Shown: positions 32,976 to 44,392 of the stretch, in pieces
How the letters are laid out: every line of letters begins with the position of its first letter
How positions within the stretch are numbered: the stretch's first letter is position 1
From: Brachypterus glaber
Taxonomy: Eukaryota; Arthropoda; Insecta; Coleoptera; Kateretidae
Reading direction: 5' to 3'
DNA: 64,000 nucleotides
Assembly (NCBI GenBank): GCA_958510825.1
Contig: OY294047.1
Location: forward strand, 42,058,006-42,122,005
Program-made: the position numbers and the translations under genes
Notes under the pieces: model-generated
What the model saw: the letters and a program-made list of their open reading frames with translations, nothing else
Database searches by the model: none
Told to the model about the DNA's origin: nothing

Positions 32976-33978
32976 TAAAAGTCTATTTTTTTTATTCAGT
33001 GAAAGAATAGCTTTGTTTTATTATTTTTATTAACTTATATTATCTTTATTAAAGCGTTTTAAAATAATCTTTCAAATTACAAGTCAGTCTTCAAACATCA
33101 AGGATAATTCAACTGTTTTCATTTAAGTTTGTTGCCAAAGGAAATAAAAACAACTGAATTATTTTCGCATTATTCCCAGTCTCTTGTATTATTATTGTAG
33201 AAAATTCTCGTTTGGACTTTTTAGCTAGGTCAAAATTGTAAATTTTCTATACCTGGTTTTTATTAGCAATATACACAGTAGGGTGCCCAGGACCTACGGA
33301 ATTGTTGTGGTCCCATCCTTCAAAAGTGTTCCTATAGGTGAAAAAACAACCCTGATTTTTTTTTTAGATTTTTTAATAAATATTTAGAGGTCTCGCACGG
33401 CAATTTAAATAGAAAATAATATGAAGGTTTTTTTTTTAAGAATAAAAAACTTTGATATCCCTTACCCTCCAGGATGTATCAATTGTGACTTTGCTTCTTT
33501 ATTTTTTTTAAGGCAATATTAATCCAAAATACTTTTATAGACTTTCTATGTATGCAAACAAATATGCAAATTAAATTCAGTGCCATACAGCTCTTCTGAA
33601 ACTCTAAGGAAAGAAAAGCTCGAGCAAAAACAAAAAAAAAATGGTTTATTTTAATTTTTTTTTCTTCTCCTTTTTAGGCATAACAAATATAAAAAACACA
33701 ATTAATTCGAAAAATTATCATTAGTTTCGTCTCGGGAGGGTTATTGGACGTTTATGGAATAAAAAAGTGTTTCTGGATAATAAAGGAATATTCTCAATTT
33801 GTATGTCCCTCTACAAAAAAAAAAAAAAACGGGGTAATAATGCTAAAAATTGACACATGAGGTTAATAAAAGCTAGAAAAAAATACACTTAGAATTTTTC
33901 CCAAAGAGCCCTTTTTTCTAGGGTATTCTACAATATGTCCGAATTCAGGGTTTATATTTACTTTTTTGAAAAAAAGTA
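32976..33978. other. 1-kb AT-rich stretch
   Basis: It holds a run of 14 or more A near 33815 and a GTAGGGTGCCCAGGACCTAC partial palindrome at about 33279. No element or gene is supported. Confidence 0.4.
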
Positions 33979-34327
33979 CAGGGTGTCCAAAAAATAATTA
34001 AATATCTCAATAAAGGTTAAAAAAATGCATTAAATTGCAATAAAATATCAATTTTATAGCAAATAAATAAAAAATGTTTTCAAAATGCCTTGTAATATGT
34101 TAAATTATGTAATAAAACACATTAAATAAAGTTTTTTTCAAAAAAAAAGGTGTAGGGCGTTTATTTTTAAAAATCTGAAAAAACAATCCGCAACAGCAAG
34201 TTATAAAAATAAACACATTTCAAAGCAATTTGTATATATTATTATGCTTTTTGGCAATATATCTTTTATCGAAATAAAGTAATTTTTTACATTTTATGGG
34301 ATTTGTGATTTTTTCTTGGACATCTTG
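33979..34327. mobile_element. CAGGGTGTCCAA MITE, diverged
   Basis: The left end TA CAGGGTGTCCAAAAAATAA and the right end, inverted, CAAGATGTCCAAGAAAAAAT match. No ORF. Confidence 0.45.
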
Positions 34328-34860
34328 TTCCTTTTCTTAAAAAAATAAATATGGGGTGTTAATTGGTATCAATGAATTTCTAAAAAAATGACTCATGAGA
34401 AAAATTTCTAGGTAACCTTTTTTGTAGCATAAACAAGCTTCATACGTCAATTTTTACAATGCTTTTACCCTGGTGAAGCCATTTTTTAATGTAAAAGGGT
34501 ATTTTTTTAATATTCCCTTATTATTCAAAAATAATTTCCCTTCATAAAACCGGCTGATTTCAAAGTTTTTATATTTAAATTATAATAAAAAGGCTTAATG
34601 TTTTCTCTCTCAAATAAGCAGGCCGACTGATGAGATTCTTTTTGGTATTTCTCTACCAATACAACTATTAAAAAACAAGACTATAAAAATGCGGTGTGGT
34701 CCAACCCAGTTTACTTATAATTAATTTATAGGTAAACCGTAATTTTTAATTTACTATACAGTTCACCTGATCCAGATCTGTTTATCATGATATACATTAC
34801 AATTGTATCGGTGATGATTTATCAAGACGGAAAATTAATTAACCATCCATTTATCGTAGG
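34328..34860. other. Unassigned spacer before the complex repeat
   Basis: GGTCCAACCCAGTTTACTTA near 34700 resembles the end of the 10751-11013 element. Nothing else. Confidence 0.35.
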
Positions 34861-37031
34861 GAACTGGGAAGTTATCGAACTGGTCATTATTTTGAGAATT
34901 ATTCATAGGATCCTATTGTTCAGTACAGGCAAACAATCCTCCAAATCAGATCGAAGCACAGTAGTCAAGATTACAATCGCATGTATTAATTATACGTGTA
35001 TTATAACATAGCATAATACATAGTGCTAGAGTGCCTTTTAAGATGTAATTTTTTGTCAGAAAACATTACATTTAGGCACTTTAAATGTAAAGTCTACAGC
35101 TATAGGGCGTTTCAAATTTTTATCAAAATCAGCTGTTACCAAAATACCAGGTAATAGCTATGCAAGAAATCGTATTATTGTCCAAGAGAAATGCTTTAAA
35201 TTATATTTGCAAATATTACTTTTTGCTAAAAGTAGCTTTAATTAAATTAGGTCATTATTTTGACTATTATTCATAGGATCCTATTGTTCAGTACAGGCAA
35301 ACAATCTTCCAAATCAGATCGAAGCACAGTAGTCAAGATTACAATCGCATGCATTAATTATACATGTATTATAATATAACATAATACATAGAGCCTTTTA
35401 AGAGGTCATTTTCGGTTCAGAAAACATTACATTTAGGTACTTTAAAATGTAAAGTCTACAGCTATAGGGCGTTTCAAATTTTTATCAAAATCAGTTGTTA
35501 CCAATATACCTATGCTATGCAAAAAATCGTATTATTGTATGTATTATAATATAACATAATACATAGAGCCTTTTAAGAGGTCATTTTCGGTTCAGAAAAC
35601 ATTACATTTAGGCACTTTAAATGTAAAGTCTACAGCTATAGGGCGTTTCAAATTTTTATCAAAATCAGCTGTTACCAAAATACCAGGTAATAGCTATGCA
35701 AGAAATCGTATTATTGTCCAAGAGAAATGCTTTAAATTATATTTGCAAATATTACTTTTTGCTAAGTAGCTTTAATTAAATTAGGTCATTATTTTGACTA
35801 TTATTCATATGATCCTATTGTTCAGTACAAGCAAACAATCTTCCAAATCAGATCGAAGCACAGTAGTCAAGATTAAAATCGCATGCATTAATTATAGGTG
35901 TATTATAACATAGCATAATACATAGAGCTAGAGTGCCTTTTAGGATGTCATTTTTTGTTCAGAAAACATTACATTTAGGCACTTTAAAATGTAAAGTGTA
36001 CAGCTATAGGGCGTTTTAAATTTTTTATCAAAATTAGCTGTTACCAAAATACCAGGTAATAGCTACGCACGAAATAGTATTATTACCCGAAAGAAATGCT
36101 TTAAATTATATTTGCAAATATTACTTTTTGCTAAGAGTAGCTTTAAGCCTATTATTCATAGGATCCTATTGTTCAGTACAGGCAAACAATCTTAAAAATC
36201 AGATCGAAGCACAGTAGTCAAGATTACAATCGCATGCATTAATTATACATATATTATAATATAACATAATACATAGAGCAAATATTACTTTTTACTAAAA
36301 CTAGCTTTAATTAAATTAGGTCATTATTTTGACTATTATTCATATGATCCTATTGTTCAGTACAAGCAAACAATCTTCCAAATCAGATCGAAGCATAGTA
36401 GTCAAGATTACAATCGCATGCATTAGTTATAGGTGTATTATAACATAGCATAATACATAGAGCTAGAGTGCCTTTTAGGATGTCATTTTTTGTTCAGAAA
36501 ACATTACATTTAGGCACTTTAAAATGTAAAGTGTACAGCTATAGGGCGTTTTAAATTTTTTATCAAAATTAGCTGTTACCAAAATACCAGGTAATAGCTA
36601 TGCACGAAATAGTATTATTACCCGAAAGAAATGCTTTAAATTATATTTGCAAATATTACTTTTTGCTAAGAGTAGCTTTAAGCCTATTATTCATAGGATC
36701 CTATTGTTCAGTACAGGCAAACAATTCTCCAAATCAGATCGAAGCACAGTAGTCAAGATTACAATCACCTGCATTAATTAGAGGTGTATTATAATATAAC
36801 ATAATACATATAGTTAGAGTGCCTTAACTTGACATTTTCTGTTCAGAAAGCATTACATTTAAGCACTTGTAAAGTCTACACCTATAGGCCTATGGGGTGT
36901 TTAAAAAATTGATCAAAATCAAGTTTATTAGAATCAGCTGTTACCAGGATACCAGGTAATAGCTATGCAAAAATTCGTATTACCATCCAAAAGGAATACT
37001 TACAATTATATTTTCAAATATTATTTTTCTC

Positions 37032-37688
37032 GTTTGTAATAAAACTCGGATTTTTTGGCAGGTTTTAATGCCTCACTTTATTTTATCGCTAACGTTTCTC
37101 CCCTCTTTGGGGGCTTTATCAAAGCTAAAAGATAAAAACTATTGTTAATAATAATAATAATGATAATATATAACAAAATATTTTCTTGACTGTATTGAAT
37201 CCCATTTTCAGGTAAAATATGTAAATAAACTTAAGACGATATTATCTCTCCAAAAATGTTTTTATTATTATTATATAAATAATTGCTATTATTTATATAA
37301 TAATAATAAAAATATTTTTGGAGAGATAATATCATCTTAAGTTTATTTAAAACTACCTCCAATATGAGCAAGGATCATCAAAAATATAATTTTTTAAAAT
37401 ATGTAAGTTTCTTACCTGACATTGTGTGAGCGTAGTCATATATATTATTAAATTGAACATATTATGGACAAGGAACCTTTTACAAACATAAAAACAATAA
37501 ATATTACAATAAAATATAAAAATTGGTTTGGACACCATGTCGAAAAATTGTAGGTTTAAAGCGTCGTTCGCAGTAAAAAACTTGTACCATGTTTATTTTG
37601 CTGGGTCGAACCCAGCCTTTTCAATTCTTTGTGGTAACATAAAGTGACGCATTAAAACCTGCCAAAAAATCCCAGTTTTATTACAAAC
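37032..37688. mobile_element. GTTTGTAATAAAAC TIR element inside the tandem repeat
   Basis: GTTTGTAATAAAACTCGGAT, then TTTTTTGGCAGGTTTTAATG, is inverted at CATTAAAACCTGCCAAAAAA then TCCCAGTTTTATTACAAAC. The target duplication is unclear. Within it, 37223-37348 is a near-perfect hairpin with ~60-bp arms around TGCT. The minus strand at 37091-37135 holds a hammerhead-like TTGATAAAG-CCCC...GGGG-AGAAACGTT sequence with two core changes. Confidence 0.7.
37223..37348. repeat. Near-perfect 126-bp hairpin
   Basis: AAATAAACTTAAGACGATAT ... CTCTCCAAAAATG at the left pairs with ATTTTTGGAGAGATAATATC ... ATCTTAAGTTTATTT at the right. Only a few positions differ. Confidence 0.8.
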
Positions 37689-37935
37689 CAGAAAATTACA
37701 TTTGAAGTTTGGCAACCTACATGGTATTTACCTACAATTTTCAAATATTAATTTTTGCAAAAAGTAGGTAGCTTTAATTAAATTAGGTCATTATTTTGAG
37801 TATTATTTCATAGGATCCTATTGTTCAGTACATCCTTCTAATCAGATAAGAGCACAGTGGCCAAGATTAAAATCGCATGCATTAATTAGACGTCTATTAT
37901 AATATAGCATAATACATAGACTTAGAGTGCCTTGA

Positions 37936-38423
37936 TGTATATTACATTAAATTTTTTTCCCCGCCACTAAATATTCGGATTTAAATATTTTGTCAAAATA
38001 ATGGGTACGACAAAATATTTTGGTGACTCATTAGTCGGGATGATATTTTGTTACAGGGTGTGTGTATATTTTGGTCTACAAATAGTATATCTCCAGATAA
38101 AATATTTAAAAGTTATAAACTAAAATAAGTAAATAAATAAATTTTAGTAATGACAAAAATATTAAAATGCAATATATTTAAATACTAAAAATGTTTGCTA
38201 AGTAAGAAAAACAGATATCAACCAAATTTAGTAAAATTCTATAAGTTATAATTTTAATTAATATTTTCCTGCAAAATAAAATAACAAAACTTTATATCAA
38301 GACAAAATTTACCTTCAAGTTAAAGGTACATAAAGAATACAGGTATTCAATACACGTTAACTTATCTCATAAATTTTGTAAAATTCATGAAGGTCAAAGC
38401 CAGTTATTAAATAAGCTAATATC
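37936..38423. other. AT-rich spacer
   Basis: Repeated words (CAAAATATTTTG near 38015, GATATTTTGTTACAGGGTGT at 38042) hint at a MITE end, but no partner was found. Confidence 0.35.
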
Positions 38424-38677
38424 CAACGAACTAATAACTCTTCTCTCTAGAATATGCATACGGTTAATATAAAGTATCGCCAACATCTCGGTTTGTTTGT
38501 AAACAAATAGTAGGTATATTCAGGCCTGAACAATAACAGTTACCAGTAACTGTTATTGTGGTCTCTGCTAGAACAAAGCTGTGCGAGTAAGACAGACAAA
38601 TGTATATTTTGGCTACGTTTTTGTAAGTTTTAACAAATGAAATGCCTATTCTAGAGAGACGAGTTATTAGTTCGTTG
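38424..38677. mobile_element. 254-bp TIR element (CAACGAACTAATAACTC)
   Basis: CAACGAACTAATAACTCTTC then TCTCTAGAAT is inverted at ATTCTAGAGAGACGAGTTAT then TAGTTCGTTG. The interior contains a 14-bp-arm palindrome, ACAATAACAGTTAC-CA-GTAACTGTTATTGT, near 38530. Confidence 0.65.
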
Positions 38678-39239
38678 TAATATCACAATTTAAACCACTG
38701 TGCGATCCTTTTGTTCATTACAAACCAACAATCCTGCAAATCATATCGTAGCGATCGTGTTAATCAGGAAAATGGAAGTAAATTTCTATATATATATATA
38801 TACGTCTAGTCTGCTACAGACTTCACTGTAACGTTCAATCTTATGATTTATTACTAATAAATCATTAAAATGAATCGCTTATTTCTGATTACACAAAAGC
38901 AATTAATTAGAGCATTATACACTGAAAAAAATACAGAATTTATCACAAAATAACACAAAAAATCATATAAATTTAAAAATATTTTAAAATTGTATACGCT
39001 GGAGCTAGAGAACTAATATTAAAGATTTTAAGTAAAAAACATTTAATAATAACGAAAAGTTACTAAATGTACTTCTTTCCTTTTGCCCTTCAAATATCGT
39101 TAAACATAAGAGTACACATACGTTACCATAACATCTTTTGACGCGTTGTGACGCCTAGTCACGTCTGTCTTATGACACCTGCGTATTCCATTACACAAAT
39201 TAGTAATAAACCTAAAAGCTTTTATTATCTTATTATCTT
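38678..39239. other. Spacer
   Basis: A TA dinucleotide run lies at about 38790-38802. No further feature was recognised. Confidence 0.35.
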
Positions 39240-39400
39240 ATATCATTATCTTGGACTTAAATGGAAGAACAGCTTCCTGTGGTATGTATGCTGCATTATG
39301 TAGTGTACATATTTTCGGGAAAGCTGAATCTCGCCTTTTCTCTTTACTATTTATATGTATTATTTCTAAATTATTTTGTAATGAACATTAAATAAAGACC

Positions 39401-39476
<76 letters not shown>
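39240..39476 (+). mobile_element. LINE 3' end with long ATT/TTA tail
   Basis: ACATTAAATAAAGACC precedes an uninterrupted TTA microsatellite from about 39401 to 39476. An AATAAA signal followed by a trinucleotide tail parallels 14369-14627. Upstream GGAAGAACAGCTTCCTGTGG is GC-richer but gives no recognisable frame. Confidence 0.5.
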
Positions 39477-39477
<1 letters not shown>

Positions 39478-40181
39478 GTCCCATATTCCCATGGTTGGAG
39501 AGCTGGTGACCATTTTTATTTCACTATTTTCTCCCAGCTGTATTTTATACAGGGTGATTAGTTACTGGCATGCCCAAATTTAAGAGATGATTCTTCATCC
39601 AAAAATATAAAAAAAAAGTAGCTATAAAGGTTGGTCCAGAAATGAGCTCTAAGAAATCTACGGCCCTTCGAAGATGGATATATTTAAAACAAAAAAAGCA
39701 CCAATTAAAATTTTAATGCTGCAGGGTGATTCTTTATTTAAAACTAAGCCTAAAAGTATTCTTTACCAAAACACCTAAATTTAATATTAAAGGAGTAATG
39801 GCCTATTAGAATGTAACATTTTTGGTGGCACAGAATGTTACTTCCACTTAATTGCATTTTTTCAAGGAATCTTTAAAAAAAAATTAAAAAATACACACAA
39901 GAAATTTTGGGGCAAAAATGTGTTAAGCCTCACACTTTTTGCCCGTCTAGCCACGCCCCTGGATAAATAAAAAAAAAATAATTAGCATAATCTTATTGCC
40001 CTTATTAATACTAGTACACATGCGAAAGCTCGTAGCTCTAGCTTAAAGGGTACCAGAGTTATTAATTAAAAACCTTATTTTTATTATAGTTTTAAAGGGC
40101 CGTAGCTTTCTTAGGGCTCATTTTCAGATCAACTTTTATAGGATTTTTTTCTATTTTTGGATATAGAGTAACCTGTAACAT

Positions 40182-40462
40182 GGGAGGATTGGTGTAGTGG
40201 ACTACCGAGTCGTACTTGACTAGTTTACTACCCAAATAGCGTGAGTCCGATTCTCACCGGCGCGCCGATTTGCCTTTTTCAGTTAATTTATAATTGAAAT
40301 TTGGCGAAGACGTAAGTGAAGCGCGGCTATAAATTGGTTCGAAAGTCAATTAAAGCCGGTGGTTCCCTTTACTACTAGCCCACACAAGTCCTGGACTTAG
40401 GGGATGATTAATTAAGTAGAATAGTACGAGGTTAAACAAAATGTTTATGTTTATGTTTGTTT
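40182..40462 (+). mobile_element. Full-length tRNA-derived SINE
   Basis: The head is GGGAGGATTGGTGTAGTGGA, with an A-box-like TGGTGTAGTGG (40190-40200) and B-box-like GAGTCCGATTC (40243-40253) at tRNA spacing, so a pol III promoter is likely. The unrelated body includes GATTTGCCTTTTTCAGTTAA, AGCCGGTGGTTCCCTTTACT and CAAGTCCTGGACTTAGGGGA. The tail is an ATGTTT repeat. The tRNA part has lost cloverleaf pairing, so it is not a functional tRNA gene. A shorter copy is at 8700. Confidence 0.8.
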
Positions 40463-40486
40463 TTAACCTCGTACTATTCTACTTAA
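40460..40486 (-). repeat. SINE 3' end, inverted
   Basis: TTTAACCTCGTACTATTCTA then CTTAA is the reverse complement of the SINE end at about 40411-40434, giving a tail-to-tail arrangement. Confidence 0.7.
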
Positions 40487-40690
40487 AAATAATGTAACCT
40501 CTTTAATTTTGGCATACCAGGAAGTGATCACCCTGTATATTAAAGTGCATTCAAATTAAGCTATTTCCAAATGGCTAGGTTCTGAATCTGGTTTCTTTGG
40601 TTTCTGAAAACTTAAAAAGATGTGGAAATTAAATACCCTGAAAATATATTTTTAACTTTTTCGAGTAAAAACAGTCCAATTTAAAAGTCC

Positions 40691-41254
40691 AGAAGGACAT
40701 TTAAATTAATTTAAAATTTTTAAGGGATTTAATTGGTCAAGTAACCTAGTAATTTTTACTTGGTAAATTATATTTATTTTTTCTTTAATTTTAAATAAAT
40801 TATTATTTAGTTATTATGTAGATATTAGGGAAAATAATAAATCTAAAAGTATAAATTATATATCTATTTAAAAAAAAATACCCTTTTTTTAAATTGTGAC
40901 ATATTGATTGTATCCACAAAACATTCAGTTTTATTTACTACCATATAAAGACATATGTTTTCCTTCTTTGAACATAAAATGGACTGTATTTCGGAAAAAG
41001 ACAGTAACCCATATTTTCTAAGCTGCATGAAGGCTTAGAATTTATGGTGGCGCTCTTCTTCAATTTTGTATTTGCACAAATTATATCGTTATTGATACAA
41101 TAACATAGTGTGCGCCAACCAAAAATTGTTTATAATATAGTACTATTAAATTATACACCTCAATTTATGTCAATTTGAGTTTTACAACAAAATGATAGGA
41201 GGCCATAATCGTTTGGATAAATGAGTGTGCATAGTTGTCATTTCATTCAAATAT
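40691..41254. repeat. Spacer with a fragment of the 8954 MITE
   Basis: GTTATTGATACAATAACATA, then GTGCGCCAACCA, at 41088-41120 matches the left end of 8954-9130, lacking its outermost bases. Remaining sequence unassigned. Confidence 0.45.
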
Positions 41255-41400
41255 GCACTATGTACTCGTGCGATAATAGTTATTTATGGTACTAGTGGGT
41301 AAAGTAAGATATTGCCCATGAGAAAATTAACCTGCGAGGCGTCAGCCAAATTATCCACTCAATAAAGTAAAAGCCACGCGGGGGTTATTATTGAGTTTAT
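41255..41400. mobile_element. CpG-core palindromic element (partial)
   Basis: It is an AT-rich left arm with ACTCGTGCGATAATAGTTAT and a GC-rich centre AACCTGCGAGGCGTCAGCC, then a CAATAAAGTAAAAGCCACGC-side arm. Pairing is imperfect. Architecture as in the other CpG-core elements. Confidence 0.35.
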
Positions 41401-42130
41401 CTATTTAAAATAAAGCTAGTAATTGTCTTATTATCTGTATGTATTGGATAAAAATATATCCTAACGAGGATATATAGTGAACATGCACTTTTCTTTATTT
41501 TGTGTACACTAGGTCGTATGAAAAAATATAAAGAAATATTGAAACAAGTGAATAATCTGTCACTTTCCTTAGTAAAAATGACAAGTGTAAACAATGTATT
41601 TATGTGTAGGTGTTGAATAAAAATTCTTAAAGTAACAAGAACGAAACAAGGTTATGTTTTACCCGCCGCAGCAGCTAAATAAGGGTCTAGATAGTACTGA
41701 GAACTTTACTGCGTTTCTGATCCGATCACTGGCTATTAAATAACTTCTAAGCAAAACTAATGAAAAGATAAGTTTAAATTAAAAAAATAAAATAATTTTA
41801 AAGTGTGTATTACGTCCTTATTTCCAAATACTATCCAAACATGTCGGACTTAATATTATTATAGAAAATACATATGTGTATCTTACTTTCCCAGCACGTA
41901 TATGTTCACAAAGGTTAACTCTTCTTTTTCTATTCAGAATTGCTCAGTAAGGGATTCGACAAAACCAATAAAAAAATATTCTGTATGACACGGTAAACAC
42001 GCGACTTTATGCTGCAACAGCATGAATTGCGAGTGGCCAAAGATGGATGTAGTTTTCATACAAGGAACAAATTTATTAATACAATAAAAACCTTTTTTTC
42101 TTCTATCCAACTAAGTGCTAGCTTACAGTA
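41401..42130. other. Unassigned; minus-strand ORF unsupported
   Basis: The 65-residue ORF at 41397-41594 has no motif. No repeat was recognised. Confidence 0.35.
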
Positions 42131-42260
42131 TTTTTCGTCCTTGTATAATAAACTACTATTTTAGGGCGATTATGGAGATTGCCATCCGAGCGCGGAGAGC
42201 GAGGTTGGCCATAGTAATCGCTTTAAAAACCGTTTTCGTCCGTGTATCATACACTATTTT
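42131..42260. mobile_element. CpG-core palindromic element
   Basis: TTTTAGGGCGATTATGGAGA pairs with the inverse of TAGTAATCGCTTTAAAA. The centre is CCGAGCGCGGAGAGCGAGG. It is bracketed by direct repeats TTTTCGTCCTTGTATAATA (42132) and TTTTCGTCCGTGTATCATA (42233). Confidence 0.55.
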
Positions 42261-43131
42261 TTATTCGATTTTAATATAAAAATAAATACATTTGTATTTT
42301 TGACAACAAATTTTAGTTTATGATTTAAATATCAACAGTTTCAATATCAATTAGCCCATCAACGTCGACTTTTACTTTTGCAGCCTAGGCCGAAAAATTG
42401 AACTTTTCGTACAGGTGGCACTTTTAGATACAATCGAATAATAGGTATAGGTAGGAAGTAGTCCAAACATGTCATGCACTTTATGCATTGAACAATATGC
42501 ACAACGTACATGGGTATTTGTACAGTAATTAGTAGAAAAAAACTATTTTTGTCCAGTAACTTTTTTTATCCCTAAATTACCAAAATCACTTAAAAATTAA
42601 AGAAAATGGTCTTTGCGGTTTGTAAATGCAAAGAACAGGCACTATTTCGAAAAAGAAAAGGTTCCGTTTTTTACAGTCTACCTATGTTTATATATTATCT
42701 CCTGAAGCCGAAAGCTTTATCCGAAATCGCCAATTTTGATTAAGGTTTATCTTATTTGGGAAATATTTCGTTGGGATCCTTATGACTGATTGTGCTGTGT
42801 GCTTATTTGGGGGGGGGGCTTTTTGAATAATATAAACCAATATATAACCACATATGGTTTCAGACCGTATCGAACTTTTTAGTTAGAAAAGCTGTCTTAA
42901 AATCAAATGGCGCATGACTTTTAAGCAATTCTGTGCAGAAATCAGTATTTTAAATAAAATTTGAAATTCAAATTTTGAAATTATACCAAAAACGTACTAT
43001 AAGTGGACTATATTTTTATCCTACTATGGCTAGTAAACATCCAAATACAATTAAATAAGAAACATTTATACACAAACTAATAACATATCGCTGTTTTGTA
43101 CACTACTTGTAGAATCTAAAATGTAGATGTA
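42261..43131. other. Spacer with a run of ten G
   Basis: A poly-G run lies at about 42809-42818. No ORF or termini. Confidence 0.4.
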
Positions 43132-43440
43132 TTGTTAATCCTACAACATCTATTATTAGATGTAGACAAGCAAGAATACTTTGCTAATCTGCAAACTTTC
43201 CAAAGTTCGCCAACGCAACATGTTGGTCCCTTGTTTGAGAGCCACATTCGTTTTAAGAAAATATCTGCCAAGAGGTTTATATATCACTGCAATTCCCAGT
43301 CTGGGAAATATATTGCAACAAAGTTTAATAATGCTCCGGGAGTCCAGGACTTCTGGACTTTGGCCTGCACCGGACTGGCTAAGAATCAGATGGTTATTAG
43401 GTTTACTGATGTGCCGGAAGTTTGGGTTGTTTTCTATTAG
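43132..43440 (+). CDS. Unrecognised ORF in a GC-richer island
   Basis: The 102-residue frame has protein-like composition in its C-terminal two thirds (HIRFKKISAKRFIYHCNSQS, then GVQDFWTLACTGLAKNQMVI) and no low complexity. I do not recognise the family. There is no signal peptide or membrane helix. The minus strand is also open for about 100 codons without an early Met, and a third frame (43181-43471) is open too, so base composition rather than coding may explain it. It could be a transposon relic, a processed fragment or an isolated exon. The start is simply the first ATG. Confidence 0.25.
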   Translation: MLILQHLLLDVDKQEYFANLQTFQSSPTQHVGPLFESHIRFKKISAKRFIYHCNSQSGKYIATKFNNAPGVQDFWTLACTGLAKNQMVIRFTDVPEVWVVFY

Positions 43441-43592
43441 CTTCCTGGGACTTTGTTATGTTTGTTATTAGACTCTTCGCACTTATACAGAAGAGGAAGT
43501 ACGGCATTGATAAGTACTAGTATACTAGTATGTCATATACTCTTTCTATATTTTTAGTAAGGTACTGAGTAATATTGGGTATTGGGTATTGC

Positions 43593-43733
43593 AAAAAATA
43601 GTATACTGTTTTACTAAGAGGAAAAGTGAACCTTTTTTTTACTAGTCTGTACAATTTATGGACGACGCGAAGCGGAGTCCGGAAACTACAGTAAAAAAAG
43701 CACTTTTCCTCTGAGTGAAACATACTATTTTTT
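43593..43733. mobile_element. CpG-core palindromic MITE, 141 bp
   Basis: AAAAAATAGTATACTGTTTT, AGAGGAAAAGTG on the left and CACTTTTCCTCTGAGTGAAA then CATACTATTTTTT on the right are inverted. The centre GGACGACGCGAAGCGGAGTC then C is itself palindromic. Confidence 0.65.
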
Positions 43734-44313
43734 CTTCAAGCATCCTATATATTTTTTTTGATTAATAATTTTTGAATTTAATTTATTCAGTAATAAAGTA
43801 TGTTTTTTTATTAAAATAAGCCAATAAAACCCTTTCGAAATAAACTTAAACCTTCCTTAGCTCATTTTAATTTTTTTCTTAGGCTAAATCGTAAAATTTT
43901 CGCGATTTCGATGGTAACTTGTCTAAGGCAGCATTTGCAATTTCGGAGAGATTTGTAGGTGTATAAACCATATATTCTTCTTTAATTATTTTTAATCAAT
44001 TTCACACAAGGTTTTTGCACGGAATCTAGAGTCAACCACCTGTTTACATAATAAACAAACAAGTTTGAAGTATGGCTGTTATCAAAGTCAAAGAGTGCTG
44101 CCGCCAGTGGAGGTTTTGCTAACTTACTTTTTTTACGGCGTACAACAATGAACTCATTTTTTTACTGTAAAAAAATGAACATTTTAGTACGCTTGAAGAA
44201 AAACACATTTTTCTAATTTTCCCTCCTATGTTGTTTCAATGGAGATTTATCCCGTTAGATTAGACAGGGACAAAAGTTCTACCCAAAAAGAATAGAAGAC
44301 ATACATACACTCC
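43734..44313. other. Spacer
   Basis: Around 44150, CTCATTTTTTTACTGTAAAA then AAATGAAC forms a small hairpin. Otherwise unassigned. Confidence 0.35.
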
Positions 44314-44392
44314 CACTTCCACCCAACCAAACAAATTCTATATTTGTTCTTTGTTGAACAAATACAATATTTACTTGGCCGGGCGAAAAGTG
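44314..44392. mobile_element. Tiny hairpin element, copy 1 (79 bp)
   Basis: CACTTCCACCCAACCAAACA ... AACAAATACAATATTTACTT ... AAAAGTG folds end to end. Diverged relative of 44511-44582. Confidence 0.6.

Larger units (their letters stand above)
34861..37935 (+). repeat. Complex tandem repeat, ~350-bp monomers
   Basis: CATAGGATCCTATTGTTCAG (or CATATGATCC) recurs at 34904, 35272, 35806, 36157, 36341, 36692 and 37809. The intervals are 368, 534, 351, 184, 351 and 1117 bp. Each full unit carries ATCAGATCGAAGCACAGTAG, ACATTACATTTAGGCACTTT, GCTATAGGGCGTTT and TACCAGGTAATAGCTATGCA. The 534-bp interval holds a partial internal duplication (about 35533-35570 repeats the ATAATACATAGAGCCTTTTA segment). 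The 184-bp interval is a deleted unit. The 1117-bp interval is split by a 657-bp insertion. The 74-residue ORF at 34787 reads into the first unit and is not a gene. Confidence 0.85.
39550..40535. mobile_element. Family Z CAGGGTGATNA MITE, nested in Y
   Basis: CAGGGTGATTAGTTACTGGC and the inverse of GAAGTGATCACCCTG are flanked by TA at 39548-39549 and 40536-40537. The interior shares CTACGGCCCTTCGAAGATGG and TTACCAAAACACCTAAATTT with 13176 and 55063. It is interrupted by a SINE at 40182. Confidence 0.75.
39499..40690 (+). mobile_element. Element Y, left part, interrupted by a nested MITE
   Basis: AGAGCTGGTGACCATTTTTA then TTTC begins a copy homologous to 45279-45410 and 59129-59781. It breaks at 39549 for family Z and resumes at 40538 (TTAAAGTGCATTCAAATTAA), matching TTAAAGTACATTCAAATTAG in the complete copy. 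The right half is absent. Confidence 0.65.

Noticed and set aside
39401..39476. TTA run as a telomere-like repeat
   Set aside because: It is a trinucleotide microsatellite directly after an AATAAA-bearing LINE-like end, not an insect telomere motif.
40182..40262. Functional tRNA gene
   Set aside because: Only A- and B-box-like sequences survive, cloverleaf pairing is not evident, and a SINE body follows.
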